DNA of 64,000 nt from the NCBI GenBank assembly GCA_009829735.1, contig CM020619.1:21223366-21287365 (forward strand), written 5' to 3'. This document shows positions 54,808-64,000 of the stretch, one piece after another (positions within the stretch are counted from its first letter, which is position 1; each line of letters begins with the position of its first letter). The DNA is from Pyropia yezoensis (taxonomy: Eukaryota; Rhodophyta; Bangiophyceae; Bangiales; Bangiaceae). Under the pieces are notes generated by a model that worked only from the letters and a program-made list of their open reading frames with translations, ran no database searches and had not been told where the DNA came from. The position numbers were made by a program, and so were the translations under genes.

Positions 54808-55418
54808 GGGCGCGTTCGCGGGGGGGGGGGGCGGAGAGGGGCGTGGGGTCCCCCTACGTTAGGTGCACGCCCTCCAGCCGGCTTGGCTCTTCTGTCGTTC
54901 CCTTCCCCCCTTTGTCTCTTTCCCCGCTCCCTTTCCCCCTCACCCCCCAACCCCCCCCTTCCCCCCTGCTCTTCATCTTCCTCTTTCCCAGTATCGCCCC
55001 ACCACCACCCCTGTTCCCCCTCCCCTCTTCTTCTTGTTTTTACTCTTCTCTTTCTTCTTCCATGTGTCATGAGTTGGAGGCGCCCACGATTTTTTTCTTT
55101 TTCTGCTCTTCTTGTCCCCGTTTGCCACGTGCAGACCTCTGCAGCTGTGCCTTTTCGGGGGCAAAGGGGGAGGCGGTTGCCGGCCACGGGCCACCCTCCA
55201 CTGTGTTGTCGGACGCTGCGCAATGGCGTGGGCGGACGGCGTCTGGGAGGGAGGGGAGGTGGGCGCGTTGGCGCGACGCCACGGATCCCCCCCCACGCCG
55301 TCGACGGCGGGCCGCGGTCCCCGCCACGGCAGCCGGTGGGGCGCGGCAGGACGGCCCCCCACCCCCCCGTCCCACCCTTCCACCCGAGACGCCCCCGCCC
55401 GTGGGCCCCGCCGCCACC

Positions 55419-55449
<31 letters not shown>

Positions 55450-56208
55450 TACCACCTGCCGCGGCCGCCTCCGCGGCTCGTCCCGCACAACAATATCTGC
55501 GGCGTGCCCCGCCTCCACCCGGCCGCGCCTCGGTATGGCTGGCGGGCCACCGCCTGTCCAGGACGCCCCACCAAGGTGTCCCCTCCCGCCCGCTGTCCAG
55601 GACTCCGCGCTCTCCCCGTCTCCTCTCCGCAACACGCGGGGATGACCAGGGCGGGCGCAACTATCCCACTAAAGTACCCCCCCCCCCCCCCCCCCCCGCC
55701 GCAGAGACGGGCCCCCCCCCCCCCCCGTCCCAGCGGCGGGGGGGGGGGGGGAAGGAGGCGTGCCAAGATGGCGAAAGCTGGTTGGTGCATGCGGCGAGGG
55801 GCAGGTGGTGGAGGGGGAGGCTGGGCAGGCGGGCGCCAGCGGCACTCCTGTTGTGTCCAGGGGAGGGGCGGGTGGGCGGGGGAGTTTGATGTTGTGGGGG
55901 AGGCGTAGTTGTCCACTGCAGAGGGGAAGGGGGGGGGCGAGGGGGGGGGCGGCGCTGGCGCGGGCGGCTTGGCCGGCCTGGCCGGCATGTGGTTGTGTAT
56001 AATAAGGGGGCAGCCCCTGTGCTCAGAGAGTTTTCTGCCTGCACAGCGACGTCCCTCACCCCACACACACGTGCGCGCTCTCTCCCTCTTCTCCACTCTT
56101 TCACTTTCCTCGTCGCTCTCTCCCTGCTCCCGTGCTCCCTCCTCCGCCGGCCCACCTCCGCCACCGCCGCCTTACGCCCCCCGCCTCCCCCCCCCCTCCT
56201 CCCCCACC
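54808..56208. other. Intergenic and metallothionein leader
   Basis: Pyrimidine-rich downstream of the golgin gene, GC-rich shadow frames, and a 20-C run at about 55678-55697. No gene recognised before the metallothionein-like gene. Confidence 0.45.
55998..56005 (+). promoter_or_regulatory. TATA-like element (TATAATAA)
   Basis: An AT-rich TATA match in otherwise GC-rich DNA, 211 bp upstream of the metallothionein-like ATG. A C/T-rich leader follows it. Confidence 0.5.
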
Positions 56209-56706
56209 ATGAAGGACGGTGCGACCGCGTGCCCCTGCGGCAAGTCCAGCTGCGGCTGCAAGGACGTACGTTGGGCGCGGGCGGGCCACCCGAGAGGGGG
56301 GGGGCGGGGAGCTGCCGTGGATGGCAGCAGCGTGGCTGCCCCTGGCAGCCATGCTGCGACCGCCGGCTGTCGTAGGGGAGGGCAGGGGGGGGGGGGAGTA
56401 GTAGTAGTAGCGACGCTGCCGAGGGGGCCGGCGGCGGCCTGCCGGCGACCGCCCATGGCGGTGGGGTATGCCGGCGGGGGGGGGGGTGTTCCCCCTCCGG
56501 CACGTGTGGCGGGAGGCCAGCCACTAACGCGCTGCTTCCCCTTTTGCTTTTGTTGGCGGCGCCGCGGCGACCACCACGACTGCCGCGCGTGCGGGTGCAC
56601 ACTGCGGGTGGGCGGCACGCCGCCGGCGGCCGACGTCGGGCGGTCGCGGGGGTGGCGGGGCCACGGGTAGGGGTGCTCCTGTGACGGCGGGTGCAGCTGC
56701 TGCTGA
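56209..56706 (+). CDS. Metallothionein-like mini-protein, two exons
   Basis: Exon 1 (56209-56265) encodes MKDGATACPCGKSSCGCKD and stops at a GTACGT donor. The intron (56266-56670) has a CACTAAC branch-like site near 56520 and a T/C-rich run. The first AG after it is the acceptor GGGTAG at 56670. Exon 2 (56671-56706) encodes GCSCDGGCSCC and a UGA, in phase. The 30-residue product has nine Cys in C-x-C and CC arrays, typical of metallothioneins that bind Cu/Zn/Cd through thiolates. The lack of any other AG between branch site and acceptor supports the model. It is shorter than most plant or animal metallothioneins, near the size of fungal copper metallothioneins. Confidence 0.75.
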
Positions 56707-57277
56707 GCGGCGGCGCGCGCGCGCGCGGCTGGTGGCGGCGCCGGGGGCGTGGCGCCGTCGCTGGCAGTGGCGCCGGTGGTCGTCACCTGCTCCCCTGCTC
56801 TCCAGTATCTCTTTCAACCGCGCTGAGGGGTTCGAGGAGGAGGGGAGGGGGGGGCGGAGATGGCGGCGGCTGGTGTGTGCCTGGACCCCGAGGAGGAGGG
56901 ACGGTGGCTGATCGTGATGGCATCGTACGGGGGTGTATGTCAAGGGGGTATGCCGGTAGCGCGCGGCGGTAGCCGCATCCTGCGGTAGCGCTTTGCATTT
57001 GCCCCTCTGGCGGCCCAGTTGAGTGCCCGTATCTGTCCGTTTGTCTGGGTCCATCTTCTCGCTCTCTCTCTTTGTTTTCTCTCTCTTTGTTTTCTCTCTC
57101 CGTCTTCGTCTCGTACGGGGGATGGGGTGCGTGTGTACTTCATTACATAGTTTCTGTTTTCCATCTTGACCGCCGTGGGGCCGGCTAGCCCCAAAGCAGC
57201 TTGCGCAGCCGGGCGGCCACAGCCCCTCACCCCAGGGTGCCTGGCGCGCCGGGGGCGCCCGTTTCCAGTCCCCTGAG

Positions 57278-57470
57278 CCCGATTCGGTAATAGGTTTCTG
57301 GGCCCCGGTCCCGCGCAGTTCCGGGACCACGCCTTCCGATTTCGTAGTAAAATGAGCCGTTGCAAGACCCAGCGCTGGACCACCTCCCCGACCAGGTCTC
57401 GGAGTCGGGGCCAGAGACGAAACCACAGTCAAGTACAGCCAGTCGATCAATCGGACCGAATGTAAGTGAT
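57278..57470 (+). repeat. Dispersed repeat, copy 1
   Basis: Aligns in the same orientation with 61695-61885 through shared strings such as GATTTC(G/A)TAGTAAA, ACCAGGTCT and AGTACAG(C/T)CAGTCGATC(A/G)ATCGGACC. Confidence 0.7.
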
Positions 57471-57814
57471 ATAAGGAGAACAAATGGGAACAAGTCTTTC
57501 AATCCAGGACCCCTTGACCACTTGCGGGGACGACCCGACGTCGCCCGAGTCAAGCGAAGATCTGGCACTGACCAGCACCGTCGTCGCGAGTGCAGAGAGG
57601 ATCCCCGCGCGCCCGCATCCGAGCGCTGGTGGCGGGTTGTAGCAATATGGATGACCGTATTGTGACCCTAATACAGGGGGACTACTTCTAACCCTTAAGT
57701 TTCAATTTGGGAGTCCGTATTGGTCACGGTATCTATAAGTTACGTATGACCAGTGGGACTTGCATCTTGGGGTGGAGGGTAGTTAGTAGTGTCTCCGAGG
57801 GTTTATAACGAGGG

Positions 57815-57840
57815 GGCCGGCGGCGAATCCAACGCCGGCC
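57815..57840. repeat. Hairpin, 8-bp arms
   Basis: GGCCGGCG, a 10-base loop, then CGCCGGCC. Placed upstream of the Harbinger transposase; significance unknown. Confidence 0.6.
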
Positions 57841-58198
57841 ATGGTAGAACAACAAACCCCTCCCATTTGGGCTCCCATCTTGGTCCCGTGGCTTGCGCTC
57901 CAAGGACAGCAACCTTGGCCTCCCGGTGACGTTGGTGCCGATCCCCCTTGGTGAGTGTTCCCTGAGAGTGGACGTGCAGCGGATACCTATTGTGCTACAC
58001 GGGTCAGCGGCGCCCCCTCCAACACTGCAAGCGACCCTCTCTCGCGTGTTCTTCCCGAACTGCTTCACAGGACTTCTTCCTGCCCCCCCCCCCCCTCCCC
58101 CCCCCCCCCGGCCACAGGCATGACCACGCGATATCTCGAGTGGTCTATCTCGTAAGCCCTCGTCCTATCTGGGCGCACGTGCGCCTGCCGCCGTTGGC

Positions 58199-59575
58199 AT
58201 GGGTCGCCCGCGCCCGGTGGTACCCCGGTGGCCCCTTGAGGATCCATTCGCCGCTCTGGACGGCGAGTTTGATGAGCTCAGTTCACCTGGGGATGCGGCT
58301 GCCGACTGCTTGCCTGGAGGCGACGACGGGCTGGATATGTTGGGGGGTCTGGACGTTGATGGTTTGTTCGCATGCGGAGGGGGAGGCATGGGCGCGGTGG
58401 GCGAGGATTGTGTGGGAGTGGACGGAGCTCTTGGCGACGACGGTTCGGACGAAGATGAAAACAATGCTTTCCTCTACGCGTTCGCGTTGACAGTTCTCTT
58501 TTTCTGGGGAGACGGAGAGTCACGGGCGGTGTGGAACCGCGACAACGGACAGACATGGCTCTCTCGCCTGACGGAACGTGGCGATCAATATTTTTACAAG
58601 CGGATGCGCATGACGCCTGCCTCGTTTGAAGTTCTTCTCTCGCGAGCACAGCCGTTTCTGCGCTGTGATGGAGACGGAGTTGTGGGACGCGCGCCAAGCA
58701 TCGAGCCTCGTATTCGGCTCCTGGTGGTTTTGATTTGGCTTGGTCAAGGGGGAAGCCAGTATGAGGCGTGCGAGGTGGCGGACATGGCCAACTCTACGTT
58801 CTCACCTATCATCAGAGAAGTTCTCCGGGCGATTCAATGTGCGTTGCCACCCCCGCACTTTCCCCGGACGGAGGCAGGTCAAGCGGCCGTCGCGGCGCAG
58901 TTCGATAGTGGCCTGGACTGCAAAATGAGGCGTGTGGCTGGCGTCATCGACGGGTGCCTCATCCCCATCCGCACCCCTCCAGCGAGATACAAGACGGCTT
59001 TCAACACGCGTAAGTGTTTTTACGGTGTGATTCTTCTCGCTATCGTCGACGCGGACAAGCGGCTCATTATGACACGGTCAGGGCTACGTGGCTCCATGGC
59101 TGACAGTCGTGCGTTCAAGGAGAGCGCATGGTATGACCGCCAGACTGGCAGCTCCCCGGTGCTCTGCCCTCACTACATTTTGCTGGATGACGGGGGATTT
59201 GCTCTCGAGACATGGCTGCTGAAGCCTTACCCCGAGGACCAGCTCACGACGGAGCGACGGCGGATGTTCAACCGCTTTCTATGTTCCCCCCGCGCCGTCG
59301 TGGAGAACGCTTTCGGGGTGTTGAAGGGTCGGTGGAGGGTGCTCCACAGTGGCATATCAACCGAGACTGAGTTGATGCCCCATGTTATTGAGGCATGCGT
59401 GCGCCTCCATAACATCATATTAGACCAGGGGGACGGGTGGGAAGATTTAATGGACTCCCGAGAGGACGACGACGGCAGCACGGCAGTGGATGCTATTGAG
59501 GGTGACGACTACGAGCTTGCATTGCAAATGCGTGAGGAACTAGCGGACGAACTGTGGGAAGTGTATCACGAGTAA
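58199..59575 (+). CDS. PIF/Harbinger-type DDE transposase
   Basis: 458 residues, intact and intronless. An acidic N-terminus is followed by a helix-turn-helix-like region (about 165-215). The DDE_Tnp_4 nuclease has its first Asp in GVIDGCLIPI (251), the second in HYILLDDGGF (330/331) and Glu in VENAFGVLKGRWRVL (369). Spacing and flanking residues fit the Harbinger family. This enzyme cuts and pastes with a Myb-like partner. It is convergent with such a partner gene at 59761-61548. Terminal repeats and the 3-bp target duplication could not be identified. The open frame suggests recent activity or selection. Confidence 0.9.
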   Translation: MGRPRPVVPRWPLEDPFAALDGEFDELSSPGDAAADCLPGGDDGLDMLGGLDVDGLFACGGGGMGAVGEDCVGVDGALGDDGSDEDENNAFLYAFALTVLFFWGDGESRAVWNRDNGQTWLSRLTERGDQYFYKRMRMTPASFEVLLSRAQPFLRCDGDGVVGRAPSIEPRIRLLVVLIWLGQGGSQYEACEVADMANSTFSPIIREVLRAIQCALPPPHFPRTEAGQAAVAAQFDSGLDCKMRRVAGVIDGCLIPIRTPPARYKTAFNTRKCFYGVILLAIVDADKRLIMTRSGLRGSMADSRAFKESAWYDRQTGSSPVLCPHYILLDDGGFALETWLLKPYPEDQLTTERRRMFNRFLCSPRAVVENAFGVLKGRWRVLHSGISTETELMPHVIEACVRLHNIILDQGDGWEDLMDSREDDDGSTAVDAIEGDDYELALQMREELADELWEVYHE

Positions 59576-59760
59576 AGCGAGGCGACAAACACTGCGTTGA
59601 TTTTGCTGTGCCCCATCCGAGAAGAGTAAAAGAAGTGCTGTGCGCCTATCACCCGGTGTCAGGCCTTACTCCCCCCCACCCCCCCCCACGTCAGCACCCC
59701 CATGGCTGGATCCAGCTCCACCCCCTCCCCCCCTCGCAACACCCATCTCTCGAGACGGAG

Positions 59761-61548
59761 TCATGTCTTCTCTACCCCCTCGACCCACTCGCGTTGCATT
59801 GCTAGCACCTCGGCCACAGACTTGCTTGAGGATGCACTTTGCAGCATGCGTGCCGTAATGCTCTCACTTTTTTTGCGCTGCTGTTCTGCCGCGTTGTTCT
59901 GCTCCTCCAGCGCCGCCTCTCTCTCGCGTACAGCCACCACGCGCTCAGCTAGGGCGAGGCGTCCGGTCTGGTACTCTTTAGTCCACTCGGCCTGCTGGTT
60001 CATGGCACGGGGGCGGTCCGCGCGGCCCGTCTCGGAGCCCTGGAGTGCTTCCGCCACGCGATCCAGAACTTGTAGCTCTTTTCCAATGCCCTGCTGCTTG
60101 CTCTTTAGAGCCCCAGGGGGGACCACCCGAGATGGCTTTGCCGGCAGGGGTGACAGCTCTTCGCCCGACGGAGGCGAGGCAGAGTTGCGCGGTAGATGGC
60201 CATTGGCACGGCCACTCGCGCACTCTGCGGCAGAGCCCCGAGCCGTACCCCGACGGGAGGGAGAGGGGGGCGTAGATTTGGCGCCTGTAAGTATGACGGC
60301 GCTGTCCACGGAGCCACTGCTAGCGGACACAGCGCCAGCCCCCTCGGTGCCATCCCGGTTCAGTGCCAGGGAGCCATCCTCCTGTGACCCGTCCAACGGA
60401 GAGGTCCCGCGTGCCTCGGCGCGAGGGGGAGGGGCACATGAGGGGGAAGGGCTTGAGAGCCCAGACTCGAGAAAGATTTGACGCTCCACCTCCGCCGCAG
60501 TACCCCAAATGGCGTGCCCCTTATCGTAGTCCTCGAACTCGCCTGCGGGAAGAGACAAGCATCAGACGTGCAAAGCATGACGTGCCCGGCAGTCATGAAA
60601 GCAGAGTCAATCTCGAGGAAGAAAGGAAAAGACTGGCAGCCAACCCCATCAGTACAAGACAGTACGGTGGCTCAGAAAATCCGCCACACGGACACAAAGG
60701 CATCGAGGATAGCAAGTAGTGGGGTCAATAGGAGCGCTACGTACTTTTCTTGTCCTCGACTTCAGCTGTAGCCGCACCGCGATTACGCAGCTAGAGACCT
60801 GCTCGTGCACATCCCGCCATTAGCTGGACATGTTCTTGATCTTGCTCTTCACCTTGGGGCCTTCAAACGCTTGCGATGAGGTGGAGTTGTTCAGCATCCC
60901 TGCCCACCGTGCGTAGATGTGACTCAACTTCTTGTTCTTGTTGGCACTCTTGAGAGCTGTGCGCACTTCGCTGGACTCAGCCAGCAAGTCCAACAGCTGC
61001 CGGGTAGCGGCGGATGATCAATGGACCTTTTTCGCCGACTTGCCCTTCTTGGCAGAACGACCGCCCCAGACAGGGCTGTCTGGCGCAGGTCCCTTGCGAC
61101 TTCCAGAAGCCCCGCCAGCAGAGGCTGGGGTGTCCGCCGTCCGGCCAGGGCCACCGGCGCCGTTGGGGCGCGCTAGCCCAGTGCCAGGTGAGGGTGCCCG
61201 CGGAGAGGGCATGACAGCAAAACGAGGGAACGGGTACAGCCCGGCTGTGGGGCGGGCTAACCGGGGTGGGGGCAGAGACGCAAGAGGTGGCTGTGGGCCG
61301 GGACACCCGGGGTGGGGGCAGAAAAGCAGATGGCGGCTGTAGTCTGGGATACCAGGGGTGGGGGAAGAGAAGCACCAGGCGACTGTGGGCTGGTTCTCGG
61401 GTACGGGGACGGGCGCGCACTGGTTGGGGCGACGGCACTGGCGCGCCATGGGCACGCCATGCCGCCTTGGGCCACAGCCACGCTGACGCGAGTGGCTGGA
61501 TTGTGCGGACACGGGGCCCTCAACGCACGGCGTCTGGTGCCACTGCAA
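59761..61548 (-). pseudogene. Harbinger partner protein (Myb/SANT-like), broken
   Basis: The 5' part (61548-61018) is Pro-rich and ends in a Lys-rich NLS-like run followed by a UGA at 61018-61020. The same frame then continues for about 65 codons (ATRQLLDLLAESSEV..., KKLSHIYARWAGML, GPKVKSKIKNM), a Myb/SANT-like trihelix, to a UAA at 60820-60822. The UGA falls where this domain usually starts with Trp. A CAG acceptor (CTCTTCCCGCAG at about 60556) opens the last exon, 265 codons ending in a Glu/Arg/Gln-rich coiled coil (59761). A GTACGT donor-like site is near 60744. Partner proteins of this type carry the transposase into the nucleus and bind element ends. The two stops suggest a dead copy, unless unrecognised introns remove them. 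Confidence 0.6.
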
Positions 61549-61590
61549 CGGCAGTTGGCGCCTATTTGAAATGTATTCTCGCCATTCGTC

Positions 61591-61885
61591 CAGGAGTTAG
61601 AGTGCTAGGTCCCGACTCTTCGCATCACCACCCTCCAGCGCGCAATCATGGCACATCGATCGTCCCTGGCCCCGACAACGCCCCAGGCCCCGAGATAAGA
61701 TTCGTATTACCGAATTGGGCTCTGGTCCGGGCCAGTGCAGGGTCCACGCTCCAGATTTCATAGTAAACCGGGCCGTTTCTAGACCCCCCACCAGACTGCC
61801 TCCCAAACCAGGTCTGGGGTCGGGACAAGCGATGGGACCGCGACAAAGTACAGTCAGTCGATCGATCGGACCGAAATCAATTGCC
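61591..61885 (+). repeat. Dispersed repeat, copy 2
   Basis: Longest copy. Its right half matches 57278-57470. Its left half (GCACATCGATCGTC, ATTACCGAATTGGGC) matches 63013-63150. Confidence 0.7.
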
Positions 61886-62601
61886 GATAAAGCAAAGAAG
61901 TCGTATCATGTCGATCAGCGCGCAACCACAACTCGAGTGCCGTCGGCAAGCCGAGTCTCCGAGCGCGAACGCATGGCAGTGGCGAACACCCCCCCCCGCC
62001 TTGCTTGATTTCTCCAGTGTCTGCGCCATCGCGCGGTTCAGTCGACATGCGCACGTCGGCCCGCCCCTCGTCCCTCCCTCGAATGGCGGTTGCCATTCGC
62101 GTCAGGTGTGGTTTGGGCCGCGATCCTTTGCCGCCGTCGCCCCCCCATCACCGCCCCGTGTTCCTTTGTGTGCACGCTGCCGCTGTTGGGGACTGTGCGC
62201 CACTTCCCTGCGCGTACTGCACCGGTTTTTGGCCGGCTGTCCAGCGGGCCCCCTCTTCTCCCCTCCCCTCCTCCGCCACCCTCCCCTACTACCCCCCCTG
62301 CTGTCCGCCGTCCCTCGCCTACATGCGTGACAACCCCCCCCTCTACCTTCCTGTACGTGCATGTGTCCCGCTGGCCGCTCTGTGTCTCCTTTGCGCCTTC
62401 CCCCCTTCTGCACACATCCTTCCTGCACCTTCTGGCGTCCTGCTGGTCCTCGATTGACTGTACGCCATCCCCCCAACCTGCCCTGTTGACTTACCCGCTC
62501 TTCTCTACCTCTCCTGTGCAGGTCGTTAACCTCCTGTTTGTGTTTGTAGACCCTTTCGACCTTTCTGCCTGTCCCTCTCGTCCTCCACCCGCGCGACGAA
62601 G
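61886..62601. other. Intergenic, pyrimidine-rich
   Basis: No gene recognised. The C/T-rich sequence rises towards 62600 and could be the leader of the possible exon that follows. Confidence 0.4.
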
Positions 62602-62832
62602 ATGGCTGCGTCGCCATGCGCAGGCGCGTCCATGTCCGATGATGAAGCCCCTGCGGCTGACACGTCCCCCAGACGAGGAGGGGGAGCGATTGATGTCGTG
62701 TCCGATGGGGAGGACCCGCCCCGAGCAGCAGGGAGTGGGGCAATAGGTGGGGGACCCGACGGAGAAGTCATTCTTCCTGGATCGCAGGGGAAGGCGCGAC
62801 ACGGGGGGGGCAGGATGGGGCAACTACGGTGA
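62602..62832 (+). CDS. Possible first exon of an unidentified gene
   Basis: ATG at 62602 follows a pyrimidine-rich leader. The frame gives an acidic, Ser/Gly-rich peptide (SDDEAPAADTSPRRGGG) of 76 codons. A donor-like ACG/GTGAGG at about 62829 could splice to a later exon. No domain; weak evidence. Confidence 0.22.
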   Translation: MAASPCAGASMSDDEAPAADTSPRRGGGAIDVVSDGEDPPRAAGSGAIGGGPDGEVILPGSQGKARHGGGRMGQLR

Positions 62833-63012
62833 GGCTGTCGGTGGGTGGTGTGCCTGGGTCGCGAAGAGATGACGTGGTGCAGTGGCAGTGACGTCGTCGC
62901 ACCTGGGTCGCCGAAGAGCCCGTTCTCCTTCAGGGTTGGTGCATGATTGCGCTGGAAGTCTCGATAATTCACTTGAATACATGTACTTGTGTTCCAGAAA
63001 TGCGTCGCTGTC

Positions 63013-63150
63013 CTAGACTTGTTAGTCCAGGTCCTAGGACCTACCACCACCGCCGCCCCTGGTGCGATCAAAGCACATCGATCGTCAGAGGGCGCACGCC
63101 GCGGCCCAAACCGTGCACCGGGTACGCATTACCGAATTGGGCACTGCAGC
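63013..63150 (+). repeat. Dispersed repeat, copy 3
   Basis: Shares CACATCGATCGTC and ATTACCGAATTGGGC, with surrounding similarity, to 61600-61715. The DIRS-like RNase H remnant starts shortly after it. Confidence 0.65.
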
Positions 63151-63234
63151 GCTATCGCGGCTTTGGGATGCGGAGGGGGGGAGACTGGGATGAAGCAGGA
63201 AGGGTCGAGGACGCGACCTCTTCACCGCTCAAGC

Positions 63235-63759
63235 CCCTCCGCGGTCATCTACGCGGCCAATCGTCTGTCAAGGAGCAACGACAGCACCGACTGGGTGTTG
63301 TCGGACCGGGCCTTCCAGCGTCTCGAGCGCCAGCACGGCCCTCACACGCTGGACCTCTTTGCGACCAGCCTGAACAACAAGTGCGGCCGGTACTTCTCGA
63401 GGACGGCGGACCCTGGGACGGCCGGCGTCGACGCCATGTCCCAGAGCTGGGTAAATGACAACTGCTTAGCCAACCCCCCCTTCCAGATGATCGGGCCGGT
63501 GCTGGACAGAATCCTACGCACAAGGACCCAGGCGACGCTGATTGTGCCCGTGTGGACGGCCCAGCCGTCGTGGCAGTGGGCGGTGGAGACCTGTGCATCC
63601 TGGGAGGAGCTTCCAAAGGCCGAGGGGGTCTTTACCCACGCGACGCAGAGTACACCAGGAAAGGCGCCGAAAAGGCGCGTGGCCGCGTTCCGCTTCAGCG
63701 GAGGCGCAACCCGGTCCCCTGCCTTCTGTGCTGGCGGCGCCTGTGCGACAACATCCTAG
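63235..63759 (+). pseudogene. DIRS-like retroelement: C-terminal RNase H region (5' truncated)
   Basis: The frame encodes ANRLSRSNDSTDWVLSDRAF, GPHTLDLFATSLNNKCGRYF, GVDAMSQSWVNDNCLANPPF and ATLIVPVWTAQPSWQW. This block order is seen at the end of RT-RNase H in DIRS/Ngaro-type elements, just before the tyrosine recombinase. No RT domain lies upstream: the recognisable part starts about 85 bp after a dispersed repeat, so the copy is 5'-truncated. The frame stops at 63759. Confidence 0.72.
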
Positions 63760-63896
63760 CGCACCGCCTCGGTTCTGGGCCCGGGTCAGTGGAGGGGGCA
63801 CTCCTCCTGGACGCGTCCACGCAACCCGGGACCGCCAGCAAGTACGTCAACTATTGGGAGGCCTTCTCGTCGTTCTGCTCGAGTGCCTCCCTGTGA
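63700..63896 (+). pseudogene. Start of DIRS tyrosine recombinase (partial)
   Basis: In the next frame, ALLLDASTQPGTASKYVNYW then EAFSSFCSS resembles the core-binding start of phage-integrase-like recombinases (AL...T...Y...W..F..FC). It ends at a UGA at 63894-63896 without the expected continuation, and the catalytic domain would lie beyond the window. DIRS elements integrate with such a recombinase rather than a DDE integrase. Either decayed or frameshifted here. Confidence 0.55.
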
Positions 63897-64000
63897 GGAA
63901 CCACCCACACTTGGGCAGCCCACAACGTACTCGTGATGGTGTCAGCGACCCGTGCCAGCCAATAGGGTGACAGGGTGCCGGGAAGAGGATGGAGATGGTG

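Larger units (their letters stand above)
56707..58198. other. Intergenic with repeats
   Basis: Contains the CTCTCTTTGTTTT microsatellite-like tract at about 57058-57100, one copy of a dispersed repeat and a GC-rich hairpin, each listed separately. No gene recognised. Confidence 0.5.

Noticed and set aside
57278..61885. Copies 1 and 2 of the dispersed repeat as Harbinger terminal inverted repeats
   Set aside because: They lie in direct, not inverted, orientation and are only moderately similar.

Overview
This is a GC-rich eukaryotic nuclear window. The evidence is a tRNA-Ala gene, host genes with few and short introns, a Golgi coiled-coil protein, an MPDU1-like PQ-loop protein, a mitochondrial-type ETF-alpha, and several classes of eukaryotic transposon. 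The composition, the long G/C homopolymers and the sparse introns would fit a compact, GC-rich algal genome such as a bangiophyte red alga. That assignment is inference only; no marker here fixes the taxon.

Left third (about 1-18.5 kb): nested transposons. A decayed DNA transposon carries an Ulp1/C48-like peptidase gene (+) facing a KDZ-type transposase pseudogene (-). The peptidase gene is split by a complete 9,374-bp Ty3/chromovirus-type LTR retrotransposon (4097-13470, reading on the minus strand). This element has 469-bp LTRs, a perfect 5-bp target duplication (GGCGC), a primer-binding site and a polypurine tract. It encodes gag, protease, RT-RNase H-integrase and a chromodomain. It also has a long antisense ORF between pol and the 3' LTR, and is studded with short palindromes centred on AA(C/G)TT.

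Middle (18.5-39 kb): mostly low-complexity, GC-skewed DNA with MITEs (two copies of one 450-bp family at 22.6 and 30.3 kb, and a 119-bp element at 21.0 kb) and minisatellites. A few genes are recognisable: an F-box/Sel1-like gene (minus, about 25-26.2 kb), a two-exon lin0512-family gene (27.5-28.4 kb), a PP2C-like fragment (33 kb) and a secreted SOD-like protein with a homopolymer frameshift (38-39 kb).

Host gene cluster (40-57 kb): a MORN-like/J-domain protein, an arsenite methyltransferase with a Cys-rich repeat tail, a two-exon secreted Cys-rich peptide, tRNA-Ala(UGC), an MPDU1-like protein, ETF-alpha, a 1,725-residue golgin with a GRIP-like C-terminus and a tiny two-exon metallothionein-like gene. 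The arsenite methyltransferase and the metallothionein-like gene suggest metal/metalloid handling, although they are 13 kb apart.

Right end (57-64 kb): a PIF/Harbinger transposase with a convergent, broken Myb/SANT-like partner, three copies of a dispersed repeat, and a truncated DIRS-like retroelement (RNase H tail plus start of a tyrosine recombinase) running to the window edge.
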